64,000 nt of DNA, from positions 744,001-808,000 of the forward strand of contig CAWDDC010000004.1 in the NCBI GenBank assembly GCA_963801045.1, in the 5' to 3' direction. Below the pieces are notes generated by a model. The model was given only the letters and a program-made list of their open reading frames with translations, was not told the DNA's origin and did no database searches. Origin of the DNA: JACCWP01 sp963801045 (GTDB lineage: Bacteria; Actinomycetota; Actinomycetes; Propionibacteriales; Nocardioidaceae). Within the stretch, counting starts at the first letter, position 1. Each line of letters begins with the position of its first letter. Below are positions 1 through 8,913 of the stretch, one piece after another. A program made the translations under genes and the position numbers.

Positions 1-428
1 TGCGGGTTGTGGGTGGCGCCGAAGGCCGAGGTCTCCGTGGTCGCGCCCATGCCGAACTCGTCGAGGTTGGCCTTGCCGACGATCACGCCGCCGGCCGCCC
101 GGACCCGGCGTACCAGCGTCGCGTCCCGGGTGGCCGCGACGTCGGAGCGGGTCCGGGACCCGCAGGTCAGCGGCATGCCGCGCACCGCGATGTTGTCCTT
201 GACGACCAGCGTGCTGCCGACGAGCGGGCCGAGGTCGCGGCCCAGGGCCTCGGCCCGGTCGAGCCGGCGGGCGCTCGACAGCGCACCGGCTGGGTCGACG
301 TGCAGCAGCGCGTGCAGGTACGGCTCCGTCGCGGCGATCACCGACAACGAGCCGGTGACGGCGTCCACGACGGTGCGGGGCGCGACGGCGGGGACGCCGA
401 CCGGCCCGACCCACGGCTGCTCCGTCAT
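1..428 (-). CDS. Amidase (amidase-signature family), 3' end outside window
   Basis: N-terminal part of an amidase-signature enzyme, which hydrolyses amides through a Ser-Ser-Lys triad. Read on the minus strand from the ATG at 428, the protein begins MTEQPWVGPVGVPAV. It reaches VKDNIAVRGMPLTCGSRTR, which carries the catalytic lysine of the family (the K of VKDNI). It then continues to GKANLDEFGMGATTETSAFG, the conserved segment that precedes the Gly-Ser-rich signature. The catalytic serines and the C-terminus lie beyond position 1. The protein could be an AtzF-like or general amidase; GatA of the tRNA amidotransferase is less likely because no gatC or gatB neighbour is seen. Family is secure, substrate is not. 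Confidence 0.85.
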   Translation of the reverse strand, partial: MTEQPWVGPVGVPAVAPRTVVDAVTGSLSVIAATEPYLHALLHVDPAGALSSARRLDRAEALGRDLGPLVGSTLVVKDNIAVRGMPLTCGSRTRSDVAATRDATLVRRVRAAGGVIVGKANLDEFGMGATTETSAFGATHNP

Positions 429-506
429 GAGCCGAGGATGAGGCCGCTCTGTTTCGGCCGTGTTTCCGTTGCCCAGAAGGTTCCGAAGAGTTGTCGACGC
501 GTCCGG

Positions 507-2015
507 TCAGGCGGTGGCGAAACGCCCCAGTACGCGCCCGGAACGGATGCCCTGCAGTCGCTCGGCGAACATCCGCTGGTAGCCGAGCTCCTCGCGGCTG
601 CGGGCGGGCGGGAGGCCGGGCACCCGGGCCTGTTCCCAGTCGTCGTCGGGCGCCAGGTCGGCCGCCCGCTCTGCCATCACGTCGGCGGTGCCGGACCCGT
701 CGCCGAACTGCTCCTTGCGACGCCACAGGATCTCGTCCGGGATCCAGCCGGTGAACGCCTCCCGCAGGATCGCCTTCTCCTGTCCGGCCTCGCCCGGCAG
801 CTTCCACCCGATCGGCACCCGCTGCGCCACCGCGATCAGGTCGAGGTCGAGGAAAGGCACCCGGGCCTCCAACCCGTGCGCCATCGTCACCCGGTCGCAG
901 CGCTGCAGGTTGAGGTTGTGCAGACCCTCGACGCTGCGGATCAGCTCGAGCCGCAGCTCGTCGGCGTCGGCGATGTCGCGCAGGTGGTCGTAGCCGGCGA
1001 ACAGCTCGTCGGCGCCCTCGCCGGTGAGCACCACCTTGACGTGCTGGGCGGCCAGCTCGGAGAGCAGGTAGTTCGGCACCGCGCTGCGGACCAGCGACGG
1101 CTCGAACGACTCGATCGACGCGACCACCGTCGGCAGCACCTCGACGACCTCGTCGGCGGTGTAGACCCGCTCGTGGTGGTCGAGCCCGAGGTGGTCGGCC
1201 ACGATCCGGGCGGCCGCCAGGTCGGAGCTGCCCGCGGTGCCGGCCGCGAACGAGTGCACCACCTGGTCGGGCTCGCTCTCGCGGGCCAGGATGGCCGCGA
1301 CCAGGCTCGAGTCGAGCCCGCCGGACAGGAACACCCCGACCGGCACGTCGGACATCATCCGGCGGCGGACACCGCGCACCAGACCGTCCCGGATCGCCTC
1401 GTGCGCCTGCTCCCGGCTGGTGTACTCCCGGGTCTCCTCCATGATCTCGCCGTAGCGCACCAGGCCGTCGGCCGGCGTCCACACGTGCCCGGGCGGGAAC
1501 TCCTCGACCAGCGGCCGCCACGCGGTCTCGAACGCCTGCAGCTCGGACGCGAACGCCACCACGTCACCACGCGTGGCCCAGTACAGCGGCTTGACCCCGA
1601 GCCGGTCGCGGGCGGCGAGGAAGTAGCCGTCGACGCCGGCGACGCAGAAGGCGAACATGCCGCGCAGCTGGGCGACGCCGGCCAGCCCCTCGTACGACGC
1701 GTGCAGTGCCGCCTCGCTGTCGGAGCGGGTGAGGAACGGGCCGTCGAAGTCGTCGCGCAGCACCTCGTGGTTGTAGATCTCGCCGTTGCACACGACCCAC
1801 CGGGTGCCGGACTCGTCGGACAACGGCTGGTCGCCGCCCTCGAGGTCGACGATCGACAACCGGGTGTGCCCCAGCCAGGTCGGACCGACCTCCCGGGCGT
1901 GGGTGCCGTCGGGACCACGGTGCTCCAGCCGCTCCAGCATCGGGGTGCCGAGCGTGGCGAGCAGGGAGTGGTCGGGGTCAGCGCTGGTGTCGTGGAGGAC
2001 GGCGATGCCGCACAC
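507..2015 (-). CDS. asnB: Asparagine synthase (glutamine-hydrolysing)
   Basis: Makes asparagine from aspartate, ATP and glutamine in the cytoplasm. The 502-residue protein starts MCGIAVLHDT, so Cys2 becomes the N-terminal nucleophile of the class II glutaminase domain. Typical glutaminase motifs follow (LEHRGPDGT, TRLSIVDLEGGDQPLSDE, CNGEIYNH). The synthetase half has the ATP-pyrophosphatase P-loop SGGLDSSLVAA near residue 230 and the GEGADELFAGYDHL motif near residue 340. The length fits the shorter AsnB forms of actinobacteria. It is transcribed alone, divergently from the phosphodiesterase gene 67 bp away. Related enzymes serve in lasso-peptide or other amidations, but no such cluster is near, so primary asparagine synthesis is the simplest reading. 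Confidence 0.93.
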   Translation of the reverse strand: MCGIAVLHDTSADPDHSLLATLGTPMLERLEHRGPDGTHAREVGPTWLGHTRLSIVDLEGGDQPLSDESGTRWVVCNGEIYNHEVLRDDFDGPFLTRSDSEAALHASYEGLAGVAQLRGMFAFCVAGVDGYFLAARDRLGVKPLYWATRGDVVAFASELQAFETAWRPLVEEFPPGHVWTPADGLVRYGEIMEETREYTSREQAHEAIRDGLVRGVRRRMMSDVPVGVFLSGGLDSSLVAAILARESEPDQVVHSFAAGTAGSSDLAAARIVADHLGLDHHERVYTADEVVEVLPTVVASIESFEPSLVRSAVPNYLLSELAAQHVKVVLTGEGADELFAGYDHLRDIADADELRLELIRSVEGLHNLNLQRCDRVTMAHGLEARVPFLDLDLIAVAQRVPIGWKLPGEAGQEKAILREAFTGWIPDEILWRRKEQFGDGSGTADVMAERAADLAPDDDWEQARVPGLPPARSREELGYQRMFAERLQGIRSGRVLGRFATA

Positions 2016-2082
2016 GAAGAGCCCTTCTTATGGGTGCCCCAGGATACGCTGACCCGTCAGCTGCCCGGCGGGAGGCCCGATC

Positions 2083-3144
2083 GTGCTGGTCCCGAAGCGC
2101 GGCTGGCCCGCCGCTGTCCTCCTGCTGGCCGGTACCGCCCTCGCGCCGTTGAGCCCGGCTCCGGCGGCCCCCGACGTCCCGCCCCCGGCGCCGGGCGTCG
2201 CGGTCCGACACGTCATCGCGATCTCGGTCGACGGGCTCAACCCGCGGGCCCTCTCGATGCTCACCCCGGCCCAGCTGCCGGGCTTCACCCGGCTGACGGA
2301 GCGGGGCGCCTCGACCCTCAACGCGCGCACCGTCATCGAGCGCACCCAGACGCTGCCCAACCACACGTCGATGGTCACCAGCCGCCGGGTGGCCGTGCCG
2401 GGCGGCACCGGCGTCTTCTTCAACGAGGACCCCGGGACCACCGTGCACGTGTCGGCGGGGGAGTACGTCCCGAGTGTCTTCGACGTCGCGCACAACCGCG
2501 GGCGACGCACCGGGCTGTTCGCGACCAAGACGAAGTTCGCCTTCCTCGACCGTTCCTGGAACGGCACCAACGGCGCCCCCGACCCGGTCGGCCCACCCGA
2601 CGGGCGCGACAAGATCGACGTCTTCCGGGTGTCGTCGTCGGCCACTGTCACCTCGCAGCTGCTGCGGCACCTGCGCAGCGCGTCACCGCCGGACTTTGCC
2701 CTGCTGCACCTGCGCGACCCCGACGTCGCCGGGCACGCGGACGGCTGGCTGTCGGAGCCGTACCTGCAGGCGGTGCGCGACGCCGACGCCCAGGTCCTGC
2801 GGGTGCTACGGGCGGTGGCCCGCGACCCGCAGCTGCGCGCCGACACGGTGGTGGTCGTGACCAGCGATCACGGCGGCACGGGCACGTCGCACAGCGACAC
2901 CACGTTGCTGGCCGACTACCGGGTCCCGTTCTTCGTCTGGGGGGTCGGGGTGGACGCCGGCGCCGACCTGTACGCGCTGAACGGCGACGACCGCCGGGAC
3001 CCGCGCCGCCGGCAGCCGCCGTACGCCGCAGCGGTGCCGCCGATCCGCAACGCCGAGGTGGCCAACCTCGCGCTGGCGCTGCTGGGGCTGCCGCCGGTGC
3101 CCACCAGCCAGATCGGTGCCGACCAGGGCCTCGACGTCGGCTGA
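2083..3144 (+). CDS. Secreted alkaline-phosphatase-superfamily phosphodiesterase/nucleotide pyrophosphatase
   Basis: A 353-residue enzyme of the type I phosphodiesterase/nucleotide pyrophosphatase family, which uses two metal ions and a Thr or Ser nucleophile to cleave phosphoesters. A hydrophobic N-terminus (about residues 8-30) ending in AP-rich sequence looks like a signal peptide, so export is likely. The motif AISVDGLNPRAL supplies a metal-binding Asp, TQTLPNHTSMVTS holds the probable Thr nucleophile, and LRDPDVAGHADGW and VTSDHGGTGTSH supply the remaining metal ligands. The GTG start at 2083 is preceded by a GGGAGG-like ribosome site. The substrate (nucleotide, phospholipid headgroup or phosphonate) cannot be told from sequence. 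Divergent from asnB; apparently monocistronic. Confidence 0.8.
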   Translation: MLVPKRGWPAAVLLLAGTALAPLSPAPAAPDVPPPAPGVAVRHVIAISVDGLNPRALSMLTPAQLPGFTRLTERGASTLNARTVIERTQTLPNHTSMVTSRRVAVPGGTGVFFNEDPGTTVHVSAGEYVPSVFDVAHNRGRRTGLFATKTKFAFLDRSWNGTNGAPDPVGPPDGRDKIDVFRVSSSATVTSQLLRHLRSASPPDFALLHLRDPDVAGHADGWLSEPYLQAVRDADAQVLRVLRAVARDPQLRADTVVVVTSDHGGTGTSHSDTTLLADYRVPFFVWGVGVDAGADLYALNGDDRRDPRRRQPPYAAAVPPIRNAEVANLALALLGLPPVPTSQIGADQGLDVG

Positions 3145-3185
3145 GCCGGTTGCCCAGTGAGCGGGTCCGCTGACACGCTGACCGG

Positions 3186-4292
3186 ATGGTGCAGGTCAGC
3201 GGGCCGGCGCGCATCGCCGAACCGGGCGAGGCGATCTCGTACGACGAGCTCCAGCTCGCCACCCGCAACCACGGGATCGCGCTGGAGGCGATGGCCTACG
3301 ACGTCACGCCGGCCGGGCTGCACTACCTGCTGATCCACTACGACGTGCCCGTGCTCGACCCCGCCGACTGGCGGCTGCGGGTGACCGGTCGCGTCGACCG
3401 CCCGCTCGACCTCGGCCTGGACGACCTGCGGGCGATGCCGGCCCGGTCGGTGACGGTCACGTTGGAGTGCGCCGGCAACGGCCGCGCCCGCCAGGAGCCG
3501 CGTCCCCAGAGCCAGCCGTGGCTGGTCGAGGCGGTGGGCAACGCGACCTGGACGGGTGTTCCCCTGCGGCTGCTGCTGGAGTCCGCCGGTGTCCGCGACG
3601 ACGCGGTCGACGTGGTCTTCACGGGTGCGGATCACGGCGTCGAGCGCGGCGTCGAGCAGGACTACCAGCGCGGGCTCGCGGTCGGCGACGCCCTGGCCGA
3701 CGACGTGCTGGTCGCGTACGAGATGAACGGGCAGCCGCTGCCGCCGCAGCACGGCTTCCCGGCCCGGCTGGTCGTCCCGGGCTGGTACGGCATGGCGCAG
3801 GTCAAGTGGCTGGTGGGCATCGAGGTGCGCGACACCGCGTTCGACGGGTTCCAGAACGCGGTGGCCTACCGGATCCGCAGCGGGCCCGACGACCCGGGCG
3901 AGCCGGTGACCCGGATCGAGCCCCGGGCGCTGCTGATCCCGCCCGGCTACCCCGACTTCATGTCCCGTACCCGCGTGGTCGCCCAGGGCCCCTGCGTGGT
4001 GCGCGGCCGGGCCTGGTCGGGGTGGGCACCGGTCGACCGGGTCGAGTTCACGGCCGACGACGGCGCGACCTGGGTCGAGGCCGAGCTGGACCCGCCCACC
4101 AGCACCGACCGATACGCATGGCGGGGCTGGCGCGTGACCTGGGACGCCCAGCCCGGGGAGCACTGGCTCTCGGCCCGGGCGCAGGACTCGAGCGGACGGG
4201 TGCAGCCGGTGCTCGCGGCCTGGAACCGCGGCGGCTTCGCCAACAACTCGGTGCAGCGGGTGCGGGCGGTCTGCGGGGCTCGGCTGGAGTAG
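3186..4292 (+). CDS. Sulfite oxidase-family molybdopterin oxidoreductase
   Basis: A 368-residue cytoplasmic molybdenum-cofactor enzyme with the sulfite oxidase fold. Residues about 45-220 form the Moco-binding domain. Cys95 in TLECAGNGR is the expected molybdenum ligand, and the surrounding FPARLVVPGWYGMAQVKWL segment is characteristic of the family. Residues about 245-360 form the Mo-co oxidoreductase dimerisation (Ig-like) domain, including GRAWSGWAPVDRVEFTADDG. No Tat or Sec signal peptide is present, unlike periplasmic SorA or MsrP forms. The natural substrate is uncertain; many actinobacterial members are uncharacterised. It starts 41 bp after the phosphodiesterase stop and may be cotranscribed with it. 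Confidence 0.85.
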   Translation: MVQVSGPARIAEPGEAISYDELQLATRNHGIALEAMAYDVTPAGLHYLLIHYDVPVLDPADWRLRVTGRVDRPLDLGLDDLRAMPARSVTVTLECAGNGRARQEPRPQSQPWLVEAVGNATWTGVPLRLLLESAGVRDDAVDVVFTGADHGVERGVEQDYQRGLAVGDALADDVLVAYEMNGQPLPPQHGFPARLVVPGWYGMAQVKWLVGIEVRDTAFDGFQNAVAYRIRSGPDDPGEPVTRIEPRALLIPPGYPDFMSRTRVVAQGPCVVRGRAWSGWAPVDRVEFTADDGATWVEAELDPPTSTDRYAWRGWRVTWDAQPGEHWLSARAQDSSGRVQPVLAAWNRGGFANNSVQRVRAVCGARLE

Positions 4293-4373
4293 CGGGCGCG
4301 CAGCCCGTCGAACGGCCCGGATGCTCAGGGCGTCGGCGTAGCACGGATCCGGCCGCCACGCGCGGGGGCGTGC

Positions 4374-4406
4374 TTGCGTCGAGCGTCCACCGGGGCGACG
4401 TAGACT
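4374..4406 (+). promoter_or_regulatory. Possible promoter of ftsE operon
   Basis: The 193-bp gap upstream of ftsE contains TAGACT at 4401-4406, which matches the TANNNT -10 consensus of the housekeeping sigma factor. TTGCGT lies at 4374-4379 with a rather long 21-bp spacing. It is placed about 80 bp before the ftsE start. Weak, pattern-based call; nothing else was recognised in this gap. Confidence 0.3.
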
Positions 4407-4485
4407 CCACGATCGGCCGGAACGCCGTGGGGCTGTGCCGCCGCGGCCCCTCCTCCTGCTCCCGACGCCGGCCGCTAGGCGCCCC

Positions 4486-5175
4486 GTGATCCGCTTCGAG
4501 AACGTCACCAAGTCCTACGACGGCCAGCACCGGCCAGCCCTCGACGCCATCGACGTCGAGGTGGAGAAGGGCGAGTTCGTCTTCCTGGTCGGGGCCTCCG
4601 GCTCCGGCAAGTCGACCTTCCTGCGGCTGGTGCTGCGGGAGGCGCGTCCGACGTCCGGCCGGGTCTACGTGGCCGGCAAGGAGATCAACCGGCTGGCCAA
4701 GTGGAAGGTGCCCGGCCTGCGCCGCCAGATCGGCACCGTCTTCCAGGACTTCCGGCTGCTGCCCAACAAGACCGTCACCGAGAACGTCGCGTTCGCGCTG
4801 CAGGTCATCGGCAAGCCCCGATCGCTGATCCAGCGGGTGGTGCCCGAGACGCTGGAGCTGGTCGGCCTGGAGGGCAAGGGCGAACGGATGCCCGACGAGC
4901 TGTCCGGCGGGGAGCAGCAGCGGGTCGCCGTGGCCCGCGCGTTCGTCAACCGGCCGATGATCCTGATCGCCGACGAGCCGACCGGCAACCTCGACCCGAA
5001 CACCTCGGTCGGCATCATGAAGCTGCTGGACCGGATCAACCGCACGGGGACGACCGTCGTCATGGCCAGCCACGACGCCGGCATCGTCGACCAGATGCGC
5101 AAGCGCGTGATCGAGCTGGACGAGGGCCAGGTCATCCGGGACCAGAGCCGCGGCGTCTACGGCTACCAGAGCTGA
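4486..5175 (+). CDS. ftsE: Cell division ATP-binding protein FtsE
   Basis: ABC-type ATPase of the FtsEX divisome complex, which sits under the membrane and couples ATP hydrolysis to activation of a peptidoglycan hydrolase. The chosen GTG start at 4486 gives a 229-residue protein beginning VIRFENVTKSYDG, the canonical FtsE length and N-terminus; an upstream GTG at 4435 would add a foreign-looking proline/arginine tail. Visible motifs are Walker A GASGSGKSTF, the Q-loop in FQDFRLLPNKTV, signature LSGGEQQRVAVARAF, Walker B ILIADEPTGNLDP and the switch His in MASHDAG. It is followed by ftsX after 11 bp. The usual actinobacterial upstream neighbour prfB is not present in the window. Confidence 0.97.
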   Translation: MIRFENVTKSYDGQHRPALDAIDVEVEKGEFVFLVGASGSGKSTFLRLVLREARPTSGRVYVAGKEINRLAKWKVPGLRRQIGTVFQDFRLLPNKTVTENVAFALQVIGKPRSLIQRVVPETLELVGLEGKGERMPDELSGGEQQRVAVARAFVNRPMILIADEPTGNLDPNTSVGIMKLLDRINRTGTTVVMASHDAGIVDQMRKRVIELDEGQVIRDQSRGVYGYQS

Positions 5176-5186
5176 TCCGAGGAGTT

Positions 5187-6107
5187 ATGGCTTTCACACA
5201 CCTGCTGTCCGAGCTGGGCACCGGCCTGCGGCGCAACGTCTCCATGACGGTGTCGCTGGTGGTCACCTTGCTGGTGTCGCTCGCCCTGGTCGGCGTCGGG
5301 TTGCTGCTGCAGATGCAGATCACCAAGACCGAGGCCTACTGGGGCGACCGGCTGCAGATCCAGGTGCAGATGTGCTCCGACTCGTCGCTGGCCGGGTCGT
5401 GCATCGACGGAGCCGTGACCGAGGAGCAGAGCCGCCGGGTCGCCCAGGTGATCGAGGACAACCCGCAGGTCGAGTCCTTCTACCTGCAGACGTCGACAGA
5501 GGCGTACGACAAGGCTCGGGAGCTGTTCGGGCAGAGCGACACCGGTCGCCGCCAGTTCGAGACGCTGACTCCGCAGTCCTTCGGGCCGTCGTACTGGGTG
5601 ACGCTCGACGACCCCAACCAGGACGAGGCGGTGACCAGCGAGGTGCTGGGGCTGCCGGGGGTGGAGCAGATCCGCGACCTGCGGACCACGCTGGCGCCGC
5701 TCTACGACATCCTCACCGTGATGCGCTGGGTCGCCCTCGGCACCGCCGGGGTGCTGATGCTGGCGGCGGTGATGCAAGTCGCGAACACGATCCGACTGGC
5801 GGCCTACGCCCGGCGCCGCGAGATCGGGATCATGCGGCTGGTCGGCGCGTCGTCGTGGCACATCCAGCTGCCGTTCGTGCTGGAGTCGCTGCTGGCGGCG
5901 GTCGTGGGGGCGACTCTGGCCTGTGCGGTGCTGGCCGGATTCATGCAGTTCCTGGTGCGTGACCAGCTGACCCAGAAGTTCACCACGTTCACCCCCTGGG
6001 TCGAGTGGAGCGACGCCTTGGTCGCCGGCGCTGTCACCGCCGCGTTCGCCATCGTGGTCGCCGTGGTGCCGACACTCGTGATGACCAGGAAATACCTGGA
6101 TGTCTGA
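5187..6107 (+). CDS. ftsX: Cell division protein FtsX
   Basis: Membrane partner of FtsE and the transmembrane half of the divisome switch. The 306-residue protein has a short cytoplasmic N-terminus and a first membrane helix at about residues 20-42. A large extracytoplasmic loop (about 45-165) contains a Cys pair (MCSDSSLAGSCIDG). Three more helices of the FtsX/MacB permease domain follow, with the motif LAAYARRREIGIMRLVGAS between helices 2 and 3. The ATG at 5187 has a strong GAGGAG ribosome site at 5179-5184. The extracellular loop is the part that, in studied species, contacts and activates a coiled-coil peptidoglycan hydrolase; such a gene follows directly. Confidence 0.96.
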   Translation: MAFTHLLSELGTGLRRNVSMTVSLVVTLLVSLALVGVGLLLQMQITKTEAYWGDRLQIQVQMCSDSSLAGSCIDGAVTEEQSRRVAQVIEDNPQVESFYLQTSTEAYDKARELFGQSDTGRRQFETLTPQSFGPSYWVTLDDPNQDEAVTSEVLGLPGVEQIRDLRTTLAPLYDILTVMRWVALGTAGVLMLAAVMQVANTIRLAAYARRREIGIMRLVGASSWHIQLPFVLESLLAAVVGATLACAVLAGFMQFLVRDQLTQKFTTFTPWVEWSDALVAGAVTAAFAIVVAVVPTLVMTRKYLDV

Positions 6108-6164
6108 GTAGGTCCCGATACGGTTGGGGCGCCAGTGACACCGGACGACAGTTGAGGCGACCCC

Positions 6165-7454
6165 GTGGCCCGATCCTTCCCCCCAGGTCGAGGCGCCCGC
6201 ACCACCCGGTTGGTGGTGGGGGCGCTCCTGCTCTCCCTGGCCGGCGCGGCGTTCTCGCCGGCCGTTGCCGACCGTGAGGACAACCTCGAGAGCCGCGAGG
6301 ACCGGCTGGGCGACAAGATCTCCGACGCCCGCCAGGACCTGGACTCCTCCAGCAAGCAGCTCTGGCGGGCCAGCACGGCGCTGACCGTGGCCAAGGCCAC
6401 GCTCAGCGACGCCCGTGACCGGCTGGCCGACCTGCGCGGCCAGCTCGCCGCCGCACGTGCGCTCGACGAGGAGATGCAGCAGCGGCTGCGCGAGGCCGAG
6501 CAGGAGCTCGCCGCCGCCGAGGCCGACCTGGGCGCGGCAGAGCAGGTCGTCGACGACCAGCAGGACCAGATCGAGCAGTTCGCGGTGGAGTCCTACAGCA
6601 ACGGCGACCCCCGGCTGCTCGCCCTCGGCACCGTGCTCAGCGGCGACAGCCCGCTGGAGCTCACCGAGATGTTCTCGGCGACCGACTCCGTGCTGGCGGC
6701 GCAGACCGGTGACCTCGACGAGCTGGACGCGGCCCGGATCATGCTGCAGCTGCGTCAGGAGCGGGTCGAGGAGCTGCGCGACGACGTCGCCGAGCGGCGC
6801 CAGGAGGCCGCCGACAACCTCGACCGGGTGCACGAGCTGACCGTCCAGGCCGCGGCCCAGACCCAGACCGTCCGCGGGCTGGTCCAGGACCGACGGGTGG
6901 CCCGCCAGCGCGCGGCGCGCGCCAAGCAGCACGACCACGCGGTGCTGGCGCGGATGGAGCGCGAGCGCGACCGGGTCGAGAACATGCTGGCCGCCATGGC
7001 CCGCCGCCAGGTGCGTCGTCACGCGCCGTCGCACACGACCAGCAGCGGCAACAGCGGCGGCTTCCTCAACTACCCGATCCCGGGTGGTTACATCACCTCG
7101 CCGTACGGCATGCGGATGCACCCGATCCTGCACTACTACAAGCTGCACGACGGCACCGACTTCAGCGCCGGCTGCGGCACCCCGGTGCGCGCCGCTGCCT
7201 CCGGGAACGTGGTGTCGGAGTACTACAACTCCGGCTACGGCAACCGGGTGATCATCAACCACGGCATGGTCAACGGCGTCAGCCTGTCGACGTCGTACAA
7301 CCACCTCACCAGCTTCGTGGCCAGCCCCGGCGAGCACGTGGCACGGGGCGAGCTGATCGCCTATTCGGGCACCACCGGCTACTCGACCGGCTGCCATCTG
7401 CACTTCATGGTCTATGTCAACGGCGGGACCGTTGACCCGATGAACTGGCTGTGA
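6165..7454 (+). CDS. Secreted M23 peptidoglycan endopeptidase with coiled coil, probable FtsEX effector
   Basis: A 429-residue exported murein hydrolase. Residues about 14-36 form a signal peptide. Residues about 37-280 are a long charged coiled coil rich in Ala, Glu and Arg. Residues about 300-429 form an M23 (LytM) metallopeptidase domain. Zinc ligands are visible as H328 and D332 in LHDGTDFSAG and H413 in GCHLHFMVY, with catalytic H380 in SYNHL, so the enzyme should be active rather than a degenerate EnvC-like activator. It lies between ftsX and smpB, and the layout coiled coil plus hydrolase matches proteins controlled by FtsEX (EnvC, PcsB, RipC in other taxa). Control by FtsEX is inference from position and architecture. 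Confidence 0.9.
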   Translation: MARSFPPGRGARTTRLVVGALLLSLAGAAFSPAVADREDNLESREDRLGDKISDARQDLDSSSKQLWRASTALTVAKATLSDARDRLADLRGQLAAARALDEEMQQRLREAEQELAAAEADLGAAEQVVDDQQDQIEQFAVESYSNGDPRLLALGTVLSGDSPLELTEMFSATDSVLAAQTGDLDELDAARIMLQLRQERVEELRDDVAERRQEAADNLDRVHELTVQAAAQTQTVRGLVQDRRVARQRAARAKQHDHAVLARMERERDRVENMLAAMARRQVRRHAPSHTTSSGNSGGFLNYPIPGGYITSPYGMRMHPILHYYKLHDGTDFSAGCGTPVRAAASGNVVSEYYNSGYGNRVIINHGMVNGVSLSTSYNHLTSFVASPGEHVARGELIAYSGTTGYSTGCHLHFMVYVNGGTVDPMNWL

Positions 7455-7488
7455 CCGCGCGCTCCCGGGCGTACGCGACAATGGCGGG

Positions 7489-7968
7489 ATGAGCCGGGAG
7501 CAGCAGCCACGCAAGCAGGTGGCGGCGAACCGCAAGGCCTACCACGACTACTCGATCGAGGACACGTGGGAGGCCGGCATCGTGCTGACCGGCACCGAGG
7601 TCAAGGCGCTGCGCGCCGGGCGGGCGTCGTTGGTCGACGGGTTCGGCGAGGTCGACGGCGGCGAGGCCTGGCTGAACGGCGTGCACATCCCCGAGTACAC
7701 CCAGGGCACCTGGACCAACCACAGCCCGCGGCGGCGGCGCAAGCTGTTGCTGCACCGCACCGAGATCGACCGGATCGAGCGGAAGCTCAGCGAGAAGGGC
7801 TTCACGCTGGTGCCGCTGTCGCTGTACTTCAAGGACGGCCGGGCCAAGGTCGAGATCGGGCTGGCGCGCGGCAAGCGGCAGTACGACAAGCGCCAGTCGA
7901 TGGCCGAGAAGGACGCCCGCCGGGACGTCGAGCGCGAGATCGGGCGGCGCGCGAAGGGCCGGGTGTGA
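7489..7968 (+). CDS. smpB: SsrA-binding protein SmpB
   Basis: RNA-binding protein that delivers tmRNA to stalled ribosomes during trans-translation. The 159-residue length and sequence are typical: ANRKAYHDYSIEDTWEAGI, LTGTEVKALRAGRASLVDGF, LYFKDGRAKVEIGLARGKR and the basic tail YDKRQSMAEKDARRDVE that enters the mRNA channel. Its RNA partner, ssrA, is encoded 3 kb downstream on the same strand. The stop codon overlaps the GTG start of the next gene by 4 bp, so translation is probably coupled to the amidohydrolase. Confidence 0.97.
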   Translation: MSREQQPRKQVAANRKAYHDYSIEDTWEAGIVLTGTEVKALRAGRASLVDGFGEVDGGEAWLNGVHIPEYTQGTWTNHSPRRRRKLLLHRTEIDRIERKLSEKGFTLVPLSLYFKDGRAKVEIGLARGKRQYDKRQSMAEKDARRDVEREIGRRAKGRV

Positions 7969-8861
7969 GCCTGCCGCACGTGGTCGCGGACTCCGACGTC
8001 CCCGGCTGGTGGGGGGCGCTCGGGCTGCCCGGGCTGGCCGACGCGCACGTGCACTTCCTGCCGCCGGCGCTGATGCGGCGCGTCCGGGAGCACTTCGACA
8101 CGGCAGGACCGTTGATCGGGCGGGAGTGGCCGATCCGCTACCGCGGCGACGACGACGAGCGAGTGGCGCGGCTGCGCGCGATGGGCGTGCGCTGGTTCAC
8201 TGCGCTGCCCTACGCGCACCGACCAGGTGTCGCAGGCTGGCTCAACGACTGGGCCGCCGAGCTGGCGGACCGTACGCCCGGCTGTGTGCGCTCGGCCACC
8301 TTCTTCCCCGAGGACGGTGTCGGCGACGAGGTGCGCCGCCGGCTCGAGGCCGGCACCCAGGTGTTCAAGGTGCACGTGCAGGTGGGTGGCTTCGACCCTG
8401 CCGACCCGGTGCTCGACACCGTCTGGGGCCAGCTGGCCGAGGCAGGGGTGCCGGTGGTCGTGCACGCGGGGTCCGGCCCCGTGCCTGGCGCGCACACCGG
8501 CCCGGGCCCGGTCGCCGAGGTGCTCGGTCGCCACCCCCGGCTGGTCCTGGTGGTCGCGCACGCCGGTGCGCCGGAGTACGCCGAGTTCCTCGCGCTCGCC
8601 GAGCAGCACGAGCGGGTGTGCCTCGACACGACGATGGCGTTCACCGACTTCTTCGAGGCCGAGGCGCCGTACCCGAAGGACCTGCTGGCCCGGTTGCGCC
8701 AGCTGGGGCTCGCCGGGCGGGTGCTGCTCGGCTCGGACTTCCCGAACATCCCCTACCCGTACGCGCACCAGCTGGAGGGGCTGGCCCGGCTCGACCTGGG
8801 CGACGACTGGCTCCGGGCGGTCTGCTGGGAGTCGCCCCGGGCGGTGCTGGGCCTGCGCTGA
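7965..8861 (+). CDS. Amidohydrolase family protein (TIM-barrel metal hydrolase)
   Basis: A 298-residue member of the amidohydrolase-2 group of TIM-barrel metal hydrolases. The N-terminal LADAHVHFLPP supplies the HxH metal ligands, KVHVQVGGF and VVHAGSG supply further strand-end residues, LVVAHAGAPEY holds the next His, and GSDFPNIPYPYAH holds the catalytic Asp near the C-terminus. The GTG start at 7965 overlaps the smpB stop in a GTGA junction, which decides the start. Such proteins include decarboxylases and lactonases; the substrate is unknown. Functional connection with smpB is probably only operon packing. Confidence 0.82.
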   Translation: MSLPHVVADSDVPGWWGALGLPGLADAHVHFLPPALMRRVREHFDTAGPLIGREWPIRYRGDDDERVARLRAMGVRWFTALPYAHRPGVAGWLNDWAAELADRTPGCVRSATFFPEDGVGDEVRRRLEAGTQVFKVHVQVGGFDPADPVLDTVWGQLAEAGVPVVVHAGSGPVPGAHTGPGPVAEVLGRHPRLVLVVAHAGAPEYAEFLALAEQHERVCLDTTMAFTDFFEAEAPYPKDLLARLRQLGLAGRVLLGSDFPNIPYPYAHQLEGLARLDLGDDWLRAVCWESPRAVLGLR

Positions 8862-8913
8862 CGGGCCATGGCGCTCGGGGCAGAGTGTCGGTGGCGGGTG
8901 CTGTGGTGGGGCC

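Noticed and set aside
9..3173. Very long open frame on the plus strand across asnB
   Set aside because: The encoded sequence has no recognisable domain and lies antisense to asnB and in another frame of the phosphodiesterase; a typical high-GC shadow.
4435..4485. Longer FtsE start at GTG 4435
   Set aside because: Would add a Pro/Arg/Leu tail without similarity to FtsE; GTG 4486 gives the canonical N-terminus and length.
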